A DNA stretch of 64,000 bases from Oceanicola sp. GTDB lineage: Bacteria > Pseudomonadota > Alphaproteobacteria > Rhodobacterales > Rhodobacteraceae. The position numbers were made by a program, and so were the translations under genes. The notes beneath the pieces were generated by a model. That model saw only the letters and a program-made list of their open reading frames with translations, was not told the origin of the DNA and made no database searches. The stretch covers positions 322,634 through 386,633 of the forward strand of contig CP051231.1 of assembly GCA_017792405.1 (NCBI GenBank). Direction: 5' to 3'. Shown one piece after another: positions 1-8,874 of the stretch (within the stretch, counting starts at the first letter, position 1; every line of letters begins with the position of its first letter).

Positions 1-432
1 GGCCCGCACTGTGATCTTCTTGATGTCGAAGAGCCGGGCCGGGGTGTTGACCTCGAAGACGGTGTTATCCAGCTCGCCCAGCACCGCATCGCGGGAGGTG
101 AGCGCAAAAAGCTGGCTCTCGTTCTCCTCGATGAACTGCCGCAGAATGCCGCGGCTCATGGAGAACTTGGCGTTCAGCAGAGGGGCGGTCTTCTGCGCCG
201 TGGTCAGCAGAATGAACTGCCGGTTCACCCCGTTGGGGTTGAGATAGAGCAGATCATCGAACTCGAAAGCGATCTCGGGGGAGAAGCCGGAGATATCGAC
301 ATGGAAATCCGGCAGCTCGGTGCGCTTGCCGGTGAGCTTGTGGAGCGCGCGGTTGTAACGGTCGATCAGCGCCGGGGAGGCCACCTCGATGAGGTTGCCG
401 AACATCAGGCCGCGGGAGATGAGGCGTTTCAT
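1..432 (-). CDS. DUF6638-like protein, 3' end outside window (partial)
   Basis: The reading frame starts with ATG at 432 and runs off the left edge after 144 codons. It begins MKRLISRGLMFGNLIEV and contains YLNPNGVNRQFILL. From memory this resembles the Rhodobacterales family annotated DUF6638, which has no known function; I could not check this. Its ATG overlaps the stop of the upstream HEPN-like gene in an ATGA arrangement, so it is translationally coupled and is the last visible gene of the six-gene minus-strand operon. Codon use is typical of the high-GC host, unlike the gene just before it. Confidence 0.8.
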   Translation of the reverse strand, partial: MKRLISRGLMFGNLIEVASPALIDRYNRALHKLTGKRTELPDFHVDISGFSPEIAFEFDDLLYLNPNGVNRQFILLTTAQKTAPLLNAKFSMSRGILRQFIEENESQLFALTSRDAVLGELDNTVFEVNTPARLFDIKKITVRA

Positions 433-1154
433 TCCGGTTTCTCTGCTTTTTCTAACGTCACGAGTAAGGTCTTAGCCGCCTTCAACGTATCGCCTGTCAC
501 CAGCTTGGAATGGTCATCACTGGTGTGGACAACTGCGTTTCTAATCAGCCGCAACGCAATGAAACTTTCAGATGTTTTGCTATCCACCACACCTTGATCT
601 CGAAGCTGAGACATCGAAAAAAGCGCAGGTGCAAGCCTATTGGCATTAGAAAGTTCAGAGATGCGCCGCTCTATGTGTGTCCATATTGAAATGAACTCGC
701 CAACTCTAGCCATCCCTCTACTGCCGCCGATATCGATTTCTGTATCAAATAGCTGTGTAAACATCGATGCGGCTAACTCAGCGTAGATTTCGACCTTTTG
801 TCGCTCTACAGTGAGACCATTTCCATTGTGATACAGATTGTTTCGCAATCTATGAAACCACTCTATCTCACCTAGGTCTATTCCCACCATTCGATCGGGC
901 GCGTGCTGTTCGAGACCATCCAGCATAGAGGGAAATGCAGAGCTAATCTCCGCCCGCTGCTTTCTAGTTAATGTGAGCCCGGTAATTCGCTTCGGCAAAT
1001 CTATGTATGTCTTCAGCATCAGCTCGACTGCATTGTCGATCGCAATCAATGCTAATCGCCGGTTCGCGTCGGAGTCGTTCGCCAAGAGGCCGACCCCATG
1101 CCGCATTATTTCGCCTGGTCCAGAGGCCCAGAGTGGCTCAGTTCTTTCGACCAC
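429..1154 (-). CDS. Tandem HEPN-like domain protein, low GC
   Basis: This 241-residue protein has two copies of the HEPN ribonuclease signature R-N-x3-H: R104-N-N-L-Y-H109 and R205-N-A-V-V-H210. Each follows a predicted amphipathic helix, which suggests two helical-bundle HEPN modules. HEPN proteins are often RNases in toxin-antitoxin and anti-phage systems; others are non-catalytic. The start is GTG at 1154, directly after the TAA of the AAA+ ATPase gene, and the stop overlaps the next ATG (ATGA). The gene is clearly more AT-rich than its neighbours, suggesting later acquisition into an otherwise host-like operon. Function as an RNase is inference from the motifs alone. Confidence 0.75.
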   Translation of the reverse strand: MVERTEPLWASGPGEIMRHGVGLLANDSDANRRLALIAIDNAVELMLKTYIDLPKRITGLTLTRKQRAEISSAFPSMLDGLEQHAPDRMVGIDLGEIEWFHRLRNNLYHNGNGLTVERQKVEIYAELAASMFTQLFDTEIDIGGSRGMARVGEFISIWTHIERRISELSNANRLAPALFSMSQLRDQGVVDSKTSESFIALRLIRNAVVHTSDDHSKLVTGDTLKAAKTLLVTLEKAEKPE

Positions 1155-3089
1155 TTACCCCTTCCCCTCCAGATACCGCCGCTTCGCCTCCTCCTGACGC
1201 CCGAAGTCCCGCACCATCCCCTCGATGGCCACCTCGTCGGACTTGTCGGCATAGCGGAACTCGCTATCCGCGTAGCGGTTCACCTCTTGGATCACCATCT
1301 CCATGGTGATCGGCTGGCGCAGCTCGCCGACCATCCCCAGCTTCTCTTCATAGGGCTTGAAGAGGAACAGCTCCGGCTCTTCCATCCACTCGTCCGGTAG
1401 CTCGAAGTCCATCGCGCGGACCTTCACCGCGTCGGTGATGTTCTTGATCGCCCGGCCGGTAAACCGCTCATCCGCCTCCTGAATCGCCTTCAGATACGTC
1501 CCCACCTTGGCAATCGTATCCAGCTCGCCGACCTGCCCGATCACCCGGTCGTAGACCTCCAGCAGCCCCGCCTCATGGGGCTTGCCGTGCCCCTCGAAAC
1601 TCGCGGCCACCGCCTTCTTGATCTCCTGCGCGGCATAGGCCTCGTGGTCGCCAAGTGACAGAGAATGGTTCTTGCCCATCAGCAGGTAGAGAATGTCGAT
1701 GTAGTCATCCCGCGTCTGCGGCCCGTCGACGAGGAAGCGGGCGCCAGCGCGCTGCCGCAGGGCGTCGTCCACGTTCTCGGGGTAGTTGGAGAACATCCCG
1801 AAGGTGCAGTTGCCGCGCACCACGGTGTTGGCGCCCGCGAAGGCCTCCATCAGCACCGCCGTCACCTCCTGCTGGCCCGCGCTGGACTGACGGTCGCCGC
1901 GCTTGCCCGCGATCTGGTCAATATCATCCACCGTGCCAAAGCCGATCACGCCAGGATCGAGCACGTTGTTGATGAAGGCCTTGGCGTTCTGCCCCGACTT
2001 GCCCTGATAGCTATCGATATTGTCGATGCCGAAGTTCTGGTAGCGGAATGGATACCCGGCGTTGCCGCAATACTCGCTCACCAGCCCGGCCATCATCTGG
2101 ATCAGGGTGGTCTTGCCGGTGCCGGGCGCGCCGTCGCCCATGAAGGTGAAGATGAAGCCGCCCAGCTCGACGAAGGGGTTGAGCTTGCGGTCGAAATCAT
2201 AGGCCATGATCATCTTGGCCAGCCGCATCGATTGGTACTTGGCGATATGGTTGCCCACCACCTCGTTGGGCTTTTTGAACTGCATCACCAGCGTGGAGCC
2301 CTTGGCCTTCCGCGCCGGGGTGAAGCCCGCGATGGTCAGGTCGTCGGCCTCGACGCGGTATTTGGCGCCGGTGAAGGCGCCCACGCGCGGGGCGGTCTGG
2401 CCGCGCAGGGCGACCTTTTCCATCAGCTGCTCGGCATAGGCCATGACGGTCGCCACCAGCTTGGGCTCCTCGTCGGCGAATGTCGCCAGCTCCTGATCCA
2501 GCTCCCAGAGGCAGCCGTGGAGGGCGAGGGGGGCGTTGTCGGTCAGCACCTCTTCCACCGCGCCGATCTCGACAGACGCCTCGCTGGCCGAGGGGGCGAG
2601 CAGGAAGGAGGTGGCATTGCCGAAGGAATACATCACCGCCAGCGCCTCGGCGGCCAGCAGCTCGGAGAACTCGGCCTTGCGGGTCTCAGGCAGGCGGCCT
2701 TCGAGGTTTTCCTTTTTGAGCTCCACCAGCCCGGTGGCCTCGGCAAAGCCCTCGCCCACCGCCAGCGCCACGGCAATTGCCCGGCGGAGCCCGTGCAGAA
2801 CGGTGGCCTGCGTGGGCGAGACCAGCGGGTCACCCTCATCGGCGCCCTCGATCCGCTCCACCAGCCGCACGCCCTCGGGCCGTGCGGTGCTCCGCGTCAC
2901 CAGCCCCGGCGTGGTGCTGCGAAACCGCCGCCGCGTGCCGATGCCAGACGAACGCTCAGGCGCGGGCTCGGCCTTGGGCGCGGCAATCCGGGGGGTGTGA
3001 TCCACCCCCTCCAGCATTGCCGCCGCCGCCTCGTAATGCTTGCGGATCTCTTCTTCGCGAAGCTCCATCTCGTCGCTGGAAAGGCTCAT
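1155..3089 (-). CDS. AAA+ family ATPase
   Basis: A 644-residue protein with a poorly conserved N-terminal half and a C-terminal AAA+ module. Walker A is GDGAPGTGKTT at residues 318-328. The Walker B region reads GFGTVDDIDQI (383-393), with D-D-I-D in place of the common DExx. A sensor-1/arginine-finger-like stretch, SNYPENVDDALRQRAGARF, lies at 434-452. The protein has no signal peptide or membrane segment, so it is probably a cytoplasmic remodelling ATPase. It sits in the middle of the operon, 67 bp after the unknown 376-residue gene (a gap containing a dispersed repeat) and with zero spacing to the HEPN gene. The substrate is unknown; partners are presumably the operon products. Confidence 0.88.
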   Translation of the reverse strand: MSLSSDEMELREEEIRKHYEAAAAMLEGVDHTPRIAAPKAEPAPERSSGIGTRRRFRSTTPGLVTRSTARPEGVRLVERIEGADEGDPLVSPTQATVLHGLRRAIAVALAVGEGFAEATGLVELKKENLEGRLPETRKAEFSELLAAEALAVMYSFGNATSFLLAPSASEASVEIGAVEEVLTDNAPLALHGCLWELDQELATFADEEPKLVATVMAYAEQLMEKVALRGQTAPRVGAFTGAKYRVEADDLTIAGFTPARKAKGSTLVMQFKKPNEVVGNHIAKYQSMRLAKMIMAYDFDRKLNPFVELGGFIFTFMGDGAPGTGKTTLIQMMAGLVSEYCGNAGYPFRYQNFGIDNIDSYQGKSGQNAKAFINNVLDPGVIGFGTVDDIDQIAGKRGDRQSSAGQQEVTAVLMEAFAGANTVVRGNCTFGMFSNYPENVDDALRQRAGARFLVDGPQTRDDYIDILYLLMGKNHSLSLGDHEAYAAQEIKKAVAASFEGHGKPHEAGLLEVYDRVIGQVGELDTIAKVGTYLKAIQEADERFTGRAIKNITDAVKVRAMDFELPDEWMEEPELFLFKPYEEKLGMVGELRQPITMEMVIQEVNRYADSEFRYADKSDEVAIEGMVRDFGRQEEAKRRYLEGKG

Positions 3090-3116
3090 CTCTCAATTCC
3101 TTCTCGAAACCCGCCT

Positions 3117-3149
3117 CATTTTCTTGCGAGAAATATCCCCGCCGGAGGC
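3117..3149 (-). repeat. Dispersed intergenic repeat, copy 1
   Basis: On the minus strand this reads GCCTCCGGCGGGGATATTT followed by CTCGCAAGAAAATG. The same GC-rich box, TATTT and GCAAGAAAATG order recurs at 10409, 10469 (inverted), 51729, 55321 and 55481 (inverted). It fills most of the 67-bp gap between the AAA+ ATPase gene and the upstream gene. Confidence 0.75.
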
Positions 3150-3156
3150 TCATAAT

Positions 3157-4287
3157 CTATCTGTAGCCAAACACTCTGCCGCCCGGGCTGACGACGAATT
3201 TGCGCACGCCGGAAAAGCCCGGCGGGTTCTTCTCGGCCAGCACCTGGTAGGGGCGCTCGGGCATGATGATGGCGCGCTCCTGCCGGGTGGCTCCGGTGTC
3301 CACGCCGCGGCCGGAGAACGGATCGAGGGTGAAGACCTCGCGCTCCACGCTCGAGAACCATCCCGCCTTTTCACTGCGCACCCGCTCGCTCACCAGCTCT
3401 TCCTCGGTCCAGGCCAGTGCCCAATCCTGCCCCTCGGGGGCGCGGGCCTCGCGCAGCACCTCGCAGAGCGGGCCGGATTGAACGGTATAGGCCGAGGAAT
3501 ACATCGGCCCCACATGGAAGCGGCGGATGCGCTTGGGGTGGAGGTCGTCGAAGTCTTCGTCGAAGCCCTGCGCGATGGTCAGCAGCTTTAGCCCCGACAT
3601 GCTCTGCGCCATCAGGTGGGCCTGTGCGGCGGGCCAGCGGCGCTCGTCCTTGGGCAGGCTGGTGCGGCCCGAGTCCTCGCATTCCATGAGGTAGATCACT
3701 GGCAGGTTGGTCTGGCTGTCGAAGATCGCCCAGTGGATCAGGAACACCCGCCGCTCGCCCTCGCTGCGCTGCCAGAGCGCCTGCGGGTCGTTGCGCGCCC
3801 AAAAGATATCGCCCCCCGCCAGCGCCTCGTAGTAGAGCCGCTGGGCCATGGCGTATTGCAGCTTGGTCGGAATCGCCAGCTCTCCCACGATCTGGCGGAT
3901 CATCTCATCCTTCAGCTCGGGCTCGGAGGGCATGTTATCAAGGTGACGCCCGGCCTGCTGGGCATCGACGGCCATGGTGAGCATTTCCTGAAACACCGGA
4001 AAGCCGCTTTCGTGGCTGTCGAAATCCAGCTTGCCGACCGGCGTGCCGTCACGGCCCGTGAGCAGGTACTTGTTGCCGAGCGCGGCGAAGGCATTGGCCA
4101 GCGCGCCGATGTAGCGCCCGAGGATGGTGACCTCGGTCTTGCTGAGGCTGCCCTCCACCTCCATCGCTGCTGCCACCTTGGCCAGATGCCCGGTGATCGC
4201 CTCGAACTTGGTGAAGTAGCGCCGCGCTGCGAATTCGTCGGTGAGCTGCTTGTGGTCGGCGGTGAGGGCTTTCTTGGTGTCGGTCAT
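3157..4287 (-). CDS. Protein of unknown function
   Basis: A 376-residue soluble protein that I do not recognise. It has no signal peptide, no clear membrane segment and no nucleotide-binding motif. The N-terminal 120 residues look helical and acidic; the middle contains ALAGGDIFWARNDPQALW and VFLIHWAIFD, which look like an alpha/beta core; and the C-terminal part is rich in R and E. Its ATG overlaps the stop of the small membrane protein gene (ATGA), so expression is coupled to the coiled-coil/membrane genes upstream. The conserved operon position suggests it works with the AAA+ ATPase, but that is inference. Confidence 0.85.
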   Translation of the reverse strand: MTDTKKALTADHKQLTDEFAARRYFTKFEAITGHLAKVAAAMEVEGSLSKTEVTILGRYIGALANAFAALGNKYLLTGRDGTPVGKLDFDSHESGFPVFQEMLTMAVDAQQAGRHLDNMPSEPELKDEMIRQIVGELAIPTKLQYAMAQRLYYEALAGGDIFWARNDPQALWQRSEGERRVFLIHWAIFDSQTNLPVIYLMECEDSGRTSLPKDERRWPAAQAHLMAQSMSGLKLLTIAQGFDEDFDDLHPKRIRRFHVGPMYSSAYTVQSGPLCEVLREARAPEGQDWALAWTEEELVSERVRSEKAGWFSSVEREVFTLDPFSGRGVDTGATRQERAIIMPERPYQVLAEKNPPGFSGVRKFVVSPGGRVFGYR

Positions 4288-4526
4288 GCAGGCTTACTCC
4301 CAAGGCGCAACCGCCGCCGCAGCCCGCTGTGGCGCAGGCCAACGGCCACCAGCAACACAAGCGCCAGCACGGTGTAGGCGAGTGGCATCAGCATCGTCAG
4401 CGCATTGACGCCGAGCAGCGTGGCGGCCACGCAGCCGAGCACGCCCACCACCACCAGTGCCGCCGCGAGGAGAACGAGGCGGCGCGACGACCTGAGCTGG
4501 TCCTCTGGCTCCACCGCCAGCCTCAC
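4284..4526 (-). CDS. Small two-helix membrane protein
   Basis: An 80-residue protein with an acidic N-terminus and two hydrophobic segments, about residues 17-40 (LVLLAAALVVVGVLGCVAA) and 45-65 (MLMPLAYTVLALVLLVAVGL). It ends in an arginine-rich tail (RRRLRLGSK) that should lie in the cytoplasm by the positive-inside rule. Start and stop both overlap neighbouring genes by 4 nt (ATGA), so it is translated as part of the coupled operon. It may anchor the coiled-coil or ATPase component to the membrane; this is inferred only from position. Confidence 0.8.
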   Translation of the reverse strand: MRLAVEPEDQLRSSRRLVLLAAALVVVGVLGCVAATLLGVNALTMLMPLAYTVLALVLLVAVGLRHSGLRRRLRLGSKPA

Positions 4527-5602
4527 ATGTCTCCGTAGATGTTCTTGTCGTGCTTCTCGACGATCTTCTCGAAGCGGCGGGCGAAGCGTTCGTCGGCCTT
4601 GGCCTTCTGCTCCAGCACCTTGCGGGCGAAGACCATGTGATCTTCATGGGCCTCCATCATGTCGGCCATCCGCTGGTTGGTCGCGGCACCGATGCCCGCC
4701 ATGGCGGCCTGGGCCTCCTGGTCGGTCTTCACCCCGATCTCGTTGATCCGGTGGGCTACGTCCTGCTGCTGGGCGGTCTTCAGCGACTTGGTGAGCGCAT
4801 CATATAGCACCACGCGCTGCTTGGTGTCTGTCTGCAGCTTGTTGATCAGCACCATCTGGGTCGCGGCCTGGTTTTGCAGGGAGTCGACCCAGGTTTTGCC
4901 CTTCTCGATGTATCGCTCGAGGGTCTGGCTCTTGGCCAGCTTCACCTGCTCCTGCTGCACCTTCTCATTGTACTGGGCGTTCAGCTCGGCCAGCTCGGTC
5001 TCGAGCTTGGTGCGCGCGGCGGCGTCCTGCTCGACCGAGATCTTGTTTTCAAGTTCGATGATCTTCGGGTCCATCGCGGTGATCTCGGCGCGCAGGGCCT
5101 CCAGCTCGCCCACCGTGGCCTCGCGCTCATCGAGCGTGGTGGAGAGGTTGGCCTCCACCTTCACCTTCTCGCCGTTCAGGATGGTGAGTTGGTTCTCCAG
5201 CAGCTTCACGATGATGTCGGACTTGCTGATGAGATCCTGCAGCTTGTCGTCGATGTTGGCGGTGCGGATACGCTCCTGCCGCAGGCTCTCGGACTTGCCC
5301 GCCGAGAAAATGCCCACGAAGCTCTCCCAGCCGGTCTTGTCGCGCATCTCGCTGAAGTCTTCGGAGAACCCGGCGGTCACATCATCGAGGCCCATGATCA
5401 GCTCGGCGATGTTGGCGTTCATCAGCTCGGTATGCTGGTGCACGTCTTCCAGCGTGGCGTTCTCGATGTCGAGCTGGATATCCTGCCCCTCGGCCATCTT
5501 CTGGCGGGCGCTCTCGATCCGGCTCGAAAGCTCCTGAATCTTGCCCTGGGTCTCGGCCACCTGGGCCTGGGATTTCTCGATCATCGCGTCAAAATCAGCC
5601 AT
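4523..5602 (-). CDS. Long coiled-coil protein, first gene of the operon
   Basis: A 359-residue protein that is almost entirely helical, with heptad-like patterning over about residues 1-45 and 115-260 (for example ELENKISVEQDAAARTKLE). It lacks a signal peptide or membrane segment. The overall look recalls PspA- or TelA-type coiled-coil proteins, but I see no diagnostic motif and do not assign it. It is the promoter-proximal gene of the minus-strand operon; the 188-bp gap to the divergent BCCT gene must hold the promoter. Its stop overlaps the next start (ATGA). Confidence 0.85.
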   Translation of the reverse strand: MADFDAMIEKSQAQVAETQGKIQELSSRIESARQKMAEGQDIQLDIENATLEDVHQHTELMNANIAELIMGLDDVTAGFSEDFSEMRDKTGWESFVGIFSAGKSESLRQERIRTANIDDKLQDLISKSDIIVKLLENQLTILNGEKVKVEANLSTTLDEREATVGELEALRAEITAMDPKIIELENKISVEQDAAARTKLETELAELNAQYNEKVQQEQVKLAKSQTLERYIEKGKTWVDSLQNQAATQMVLINKLQTDTKQRVVLYDALTKSLKTAQQQDVAHRINEIGVKTDQEAQAAMAGIGAATNQRMADMMEAHEDHMVFARKVLEQKAKADERFARRFEKIVEKHDKNIYGDM

Positions 5603-5790
5603 TTCGCGTCCTCAAATCATATGGTGCTGGAGCATATGTGGGGGTTTTAGCGCGTTTTGTTAAGCATCGTCACGTGCCAAATGCGGTCATTTCCGGGCCT
5701 TTTCGGCGGCGAATGGCCAAGAAATTCGGAACATCCCCGCCACTCTCCCGTTGGTTGCATGACGCGTGAACACAAACGGGGGAGATTTCC

Positions 5791-7476
5791 TTGCATCAGC
5801 TCGCCAGCCGCCTTGGCCTGCGCACCGATCCGACCATCTTTTTCATCTCGGCGGGGCTGACCCTGCTCTTCGTGCTTGCGCTGGTCATCGCGCCCGAGCC
5901 CATCGGTGATGCCTTTGCCGCCGGACGGGCGTGGATCGTGACCAATCTCGGCTGGTTCTTCATCCTCGGCGTCAATGTCTGGCTCGGCTTCCTGATCTGG
6001 GCGGCCTGTTCCCGTCACGGGCATATCCGGCTCGGACCAAAGGGCTCGCGTCCTGAGTATACCAACCTCAGCTGGTTCACGATGCTCTTTGCCGGCGGCA
6101 TCGGCACGGTGCTGATGTTCTGGGGCGTGGCCGAGCCGATCTCGCATTTCGCCAACCCGCCGCTGCCCGGCGTGGCGCCGCACAGCGAGGAGGCGGCGCA
6201 GGACGCGATCTCTATCGCGATCTATCACCTCGGTCTGCACACTTGGGCGATCTTCGCGCTGCCGGGGCTGGCCTTTGCCTATTTCATCAATCGTTACGAG
6301 CTGCCCGTGCGGGTCAGCTCGGTGTTCTACCCCCTGCTGCGCGAAGGCATTCACGGCCCCATCGGCAAGGCGATCGACATCGCCTCGATCCTCGGCACAC
6401 TCTTCGGCGTGGCGGTGTCGCTCGGCCTCGGCTCCAGCCAGATCGCCGCGGGCCTAGATGCGCTTACCGGCTCGGGCACTGGCCCGGGCGTGCAGGTGAT
6501 GATCCTTGCCGTGCTCACCGTGGTCGCCATCGGCTCCATCGTTGTCGGCCTCGACAAGGGGGTGAAGGTGCTCTCGAACATCAACATCGGCATGGCCGTT
6601 GCGCTGATGATCTTCGTCCTCGTCTTCGGCTCCACGCTCTTCTTGCTGCGCGGCGTGGTCGAAACTTTCGGCCTCTACTTCGAGAACCTGCCGCACCTGA
6701 TGTTCTGGAACGACATGCTCGCCAATGAGAACCCCGACAACCCGCCCTGGGGCTGGCAGGGCAGCTGGACGGTGTTCTACTGGGCCTGGACGGTAACTTG
6801 GTCGCCCTTCATCGGCCTGTTCGTCGCGCGCATTTCGCGCGGCCGCACGATCCGCGAGTTCGTTTTTGGCGTGCTGCTCGCGCCCTCGCTCTTCACCCTC
6901 GTCTGGTTCGCCATCTTCGGCTGGCAGGCGATGGAGTTCGACGGGCTGGGCCTTGCCGCCCGCGCCTCGATGGGCGACGCGGCGGGCGAGATCAGCGCGG
7001 CGGTGGCCGAGAGCGTGCCGCTGGCCATGTTCGCCTTCTTCGAGCATTTCCCCTTCACCGAGTTCATTCAGGGCTTTGCCGTGGTGATCGTGGCGATCTT
7101 CTTCGCCACCTCGTCGGACTCCGCCTCGCTGGTGGTCGACATGCTCTGCACCGGCAAACCCACCCCCGGCCCGGTGGGCCAGCGGGTGTTCTGGGGTGCC
7201 GCCGAGGGGCTGGTGGCTGCCATGCTCATCATCCTCGCCGGCGAGGCCGGGCTGACGGCGCTGCAACAAGTCATCACCGTGGTTGGCCTGCCGATCTTCG
7301 TGCTGGTCTGCATGATGATCCCCTCGCTGATCCGGGGCTTCGCCGAGGAGGATATCGACCATATCACCATCGGCACCCGGCCCGAGCTGGAGGCGTTTCA
7401 TTCCGACGATGATGTGGAACTCGATGCCCGCAGCACCGCCGGGCGCACCCCGGAGCGGACCGCCCCGGCAGAGTGA
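5791..7476 (+). CDS. BCCT family betaine/choline/carnitine transporter
   Basis: A 561-residue, 12-segment secondary transporter of the betaine-carnitine-choline family. It carries the family pattern GGIGTVLMFWGVAEP in the early helices and FYWAWTVTWSPFIGLF followed by ARISRGRTIREF in the middle. It probably imports quaternary ammonium osmolytes or related nutrients across the inner membrane. The start is TTG at 5791, chosen because CGGGGGAG lies 7 nt upstream and no ATG or GTG fits. In the usual W-W-x-x-W substrate box the second Trp of the pair is Thr here (W-T-V-T-W), which may alter substrate choice. It is followed 46 bp later by an M20 hydrolase gene. Confidence 0.93.
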   Translation: MHQLASRLGLRTDPTIFFISAGLTLLFVLALVIAPEPIGDAFAAGRAWIVTNLGWFFILGVNVWLGFLIWAACSRHGHIRLGPKGSRPEYTNLSWFTMLFAGGIGTVLMFWGVAEPISHFANPPLPGVAPHSEEAAQDAISIAIYHLGLHTWAIFALPGLAFAYFINRYELPVRVSSVFYPLLREGIHGPIGKAIDIASILGTLFGVAVSLGLGSSQIAAGLDALTGSGTGPGVQVMILAVLTVVAIGSIVVGLDKGVKVLSNINIGMAVALMIFVLVFGSTLFLLRGVVETFGLYFENLPHLMFWNDMLANENPDNPPWGWQGSWTVFYWAWTVTWSPFIGLFVARISRGRTIREFVFGVLLAPSLFTLVWFAIFGWQAMEFDGLGLAARASMGDAAGEISAAVAESVPLAMFAFFEHFPFTEFIQGFAVVIVAIFFATSSDSASLVVDMLCTGKPTPGPVGQRVFWGAAEGLVAAMLIILAGEAGLTALQQVITVVGLPIFVLVCMMIPSLIRGFAEEDIDHITIGTRPELEAFHSDDDVELDARSTAGRTPERTAPAE

Positions 7477-7522
7477 CAGATCGGGCGTTGTGGCGGCAGT
7501 TCGATCTGCCTAACCTGCCGCC

Positions 7523-8809
7523 ATGTCTCCCGATCTCGACGCCCGCCTCTCCGATGCCATCCGCGCCCGCGAGGGTGAGTTGGTGGCGCTCTGCCGCGAT
7601 CTGGTGCAGATCCCCACGCTGAACCCGCCGGGCCAGCACTACCGGGCGATTTGCGCCTACCTCGCCGAGCGGCTGGGCAAGCAGGGGTTCGAGGTGGAGA
7701 TGATCCGCGCCGAGGGCGCGCCCGCCGACAGCACCGAATACCCGCGCTGGAACGTGGTGGCCCGCCGCGAGGGCACGCGGGCCGGGGAGTGCGTCCACTT
7801 CAACTCCCACCATGACGTGGTCGAAGTCGGCCGCGGCTGGACCTTCGACCCCTTCGGCGGCGAAGTGAAGGACGGCAAGCTCTATGGCCGCGGTGCGTGT
7901 GACATGAAAGGCGGTCTCGCGGCCTCCATCATCGCCGTCGAGGCCTTTCTGGAGGTCTGCCGCGAGTTCTCCGGCGCGGTCGAAATCTCTGCCACCGCGG
8001 ACGAGGAATCCGGCGGCTACGGGGGCGTCGCCTACCTCGCCGAGCGCGGCTGGTTCGCGCCGGAGCGCGTGCAGCACGTCATCATCCCCGAGCCTCTGAA
8101 CAAGGACCGCATCTGCCTCGGCCATCGCGGTGTCTGGTGGGCAGAGATCGAGACCTTCGGGCGCATCGCCCACGGCTCCATGCCGTTTCTGGGCGACTCT
8201 GCCGTGCGCCACATGGGCGCTGTGCTGGCGGAGATGGAGGCCACGCTCTTCCCCCTCCTGTCCACCAAGCGCACCGAGATGCCGGTGGTGCCCGAGGGGG
8301 CCAAGCAATCGACCCTCAACATCAACTCCATCCACGGCGGTGAGCCGGATCACCCGCCGGAGTACACCGGCCTGCCTGCCCCCTGCGTGCCCGACAGCTG
8401 CCGCATCGTGATCGACCGGCGCTTTCTGATCGAGGAAGAACTGGCCGAAGTGAAGGGCGAGGTCACCGCGCTGCTGGAGAAGGTGAAGGCCGAGCGCCCC
8501 AGTTTCACCTACGAGATCCGCGACCTCTTCGAGGTGCAGCCCACGATGGCGCCGGAGGATGCCCCCATCGTCCGCACCACCGCCGCCGCGATCGAAAAGG
8601 TGCTCGCCCGCCAGCCTGATTACGTGGTCAGCCCCGGCACCTACGATCAGAAACACATCGACCGGATCGGCAAGCTCTCCAACTGCATCGCCTACGGCCC
8701 CGGCATCCTCGACCTCGCGCACCAGCCCGACGAATGGGTCGGCGTGCAGGACATGGTCGACAGCGCCACCGTCATGGCCCTCGTGCTGGCCGAATTGCTC
8801 GCTCGCTGA
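7523..8809 (+). CDS. M20 family metallopeptidase / ArgE-DapE type deacylase
   Basis: A 428-residue member of the M20 zinc aminoacylase family (ArgE, DapE, carboxypeptidase G2). Metal-site patterns are visible: HFNSHHDVV with the first His and Asp at about residue 94, GRGACDMKGGLAA at about 118, and ADEESGG with the catalytic Glu pair at about 155. It hydrolyses an amide bond in the cytoplasm; the exact substrate cannot be read from the sequence. It lies between a BCCT transporter and an extracytoplasmic peptide-type binding protein, suggesting uptake and deacylation of an N-acyl amino compound, which is an inference. The Shine-Dalgarno is weak. Confidence 0.9.
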   Translation: MSPDLDARLSDAIRAREGELVALCRDLVQIPTLNPPGQHYRAICAYLAERLGKQGFEVEMIRAEGAPADSTEYPRWNVVARREGTRAGECVHFNSHHDVVEVGRGWTFDPFGGEVKDGKLYGRGACDMKGGLAASIIAVEAFLEVCREFSGAVEISATADEESGGYGGVAYLAERGWFAPERVQHVIIPEPLNKDRICLGHRGVWWAEIETFGRIAHGSMPFLGDSAVRHMGAVLAEMEATLFPLLSTKRTEMPVVPEGAKQSTLNINSIHGGEPDHPPEYTGLPAPCVPDSCRIVIDRRFLIEEELAEVKGEVTALLEKVKAERPSFTYEIRDLFEVQPTMAPEDAPIVRTTAAAIEKVLARQPDYVVSPGTYDQKHIDRIGKLSNCIAYGPGILDLAHQPDEWVGVQDMVDSATVMALVLAELLAR

Positions 8810-8874
8810 AACGCCTATGCAGGGGGGCAGGGTGCCGTTAACCTGAGAGAAACCACTCAGGGAGGTCCAGCCCC

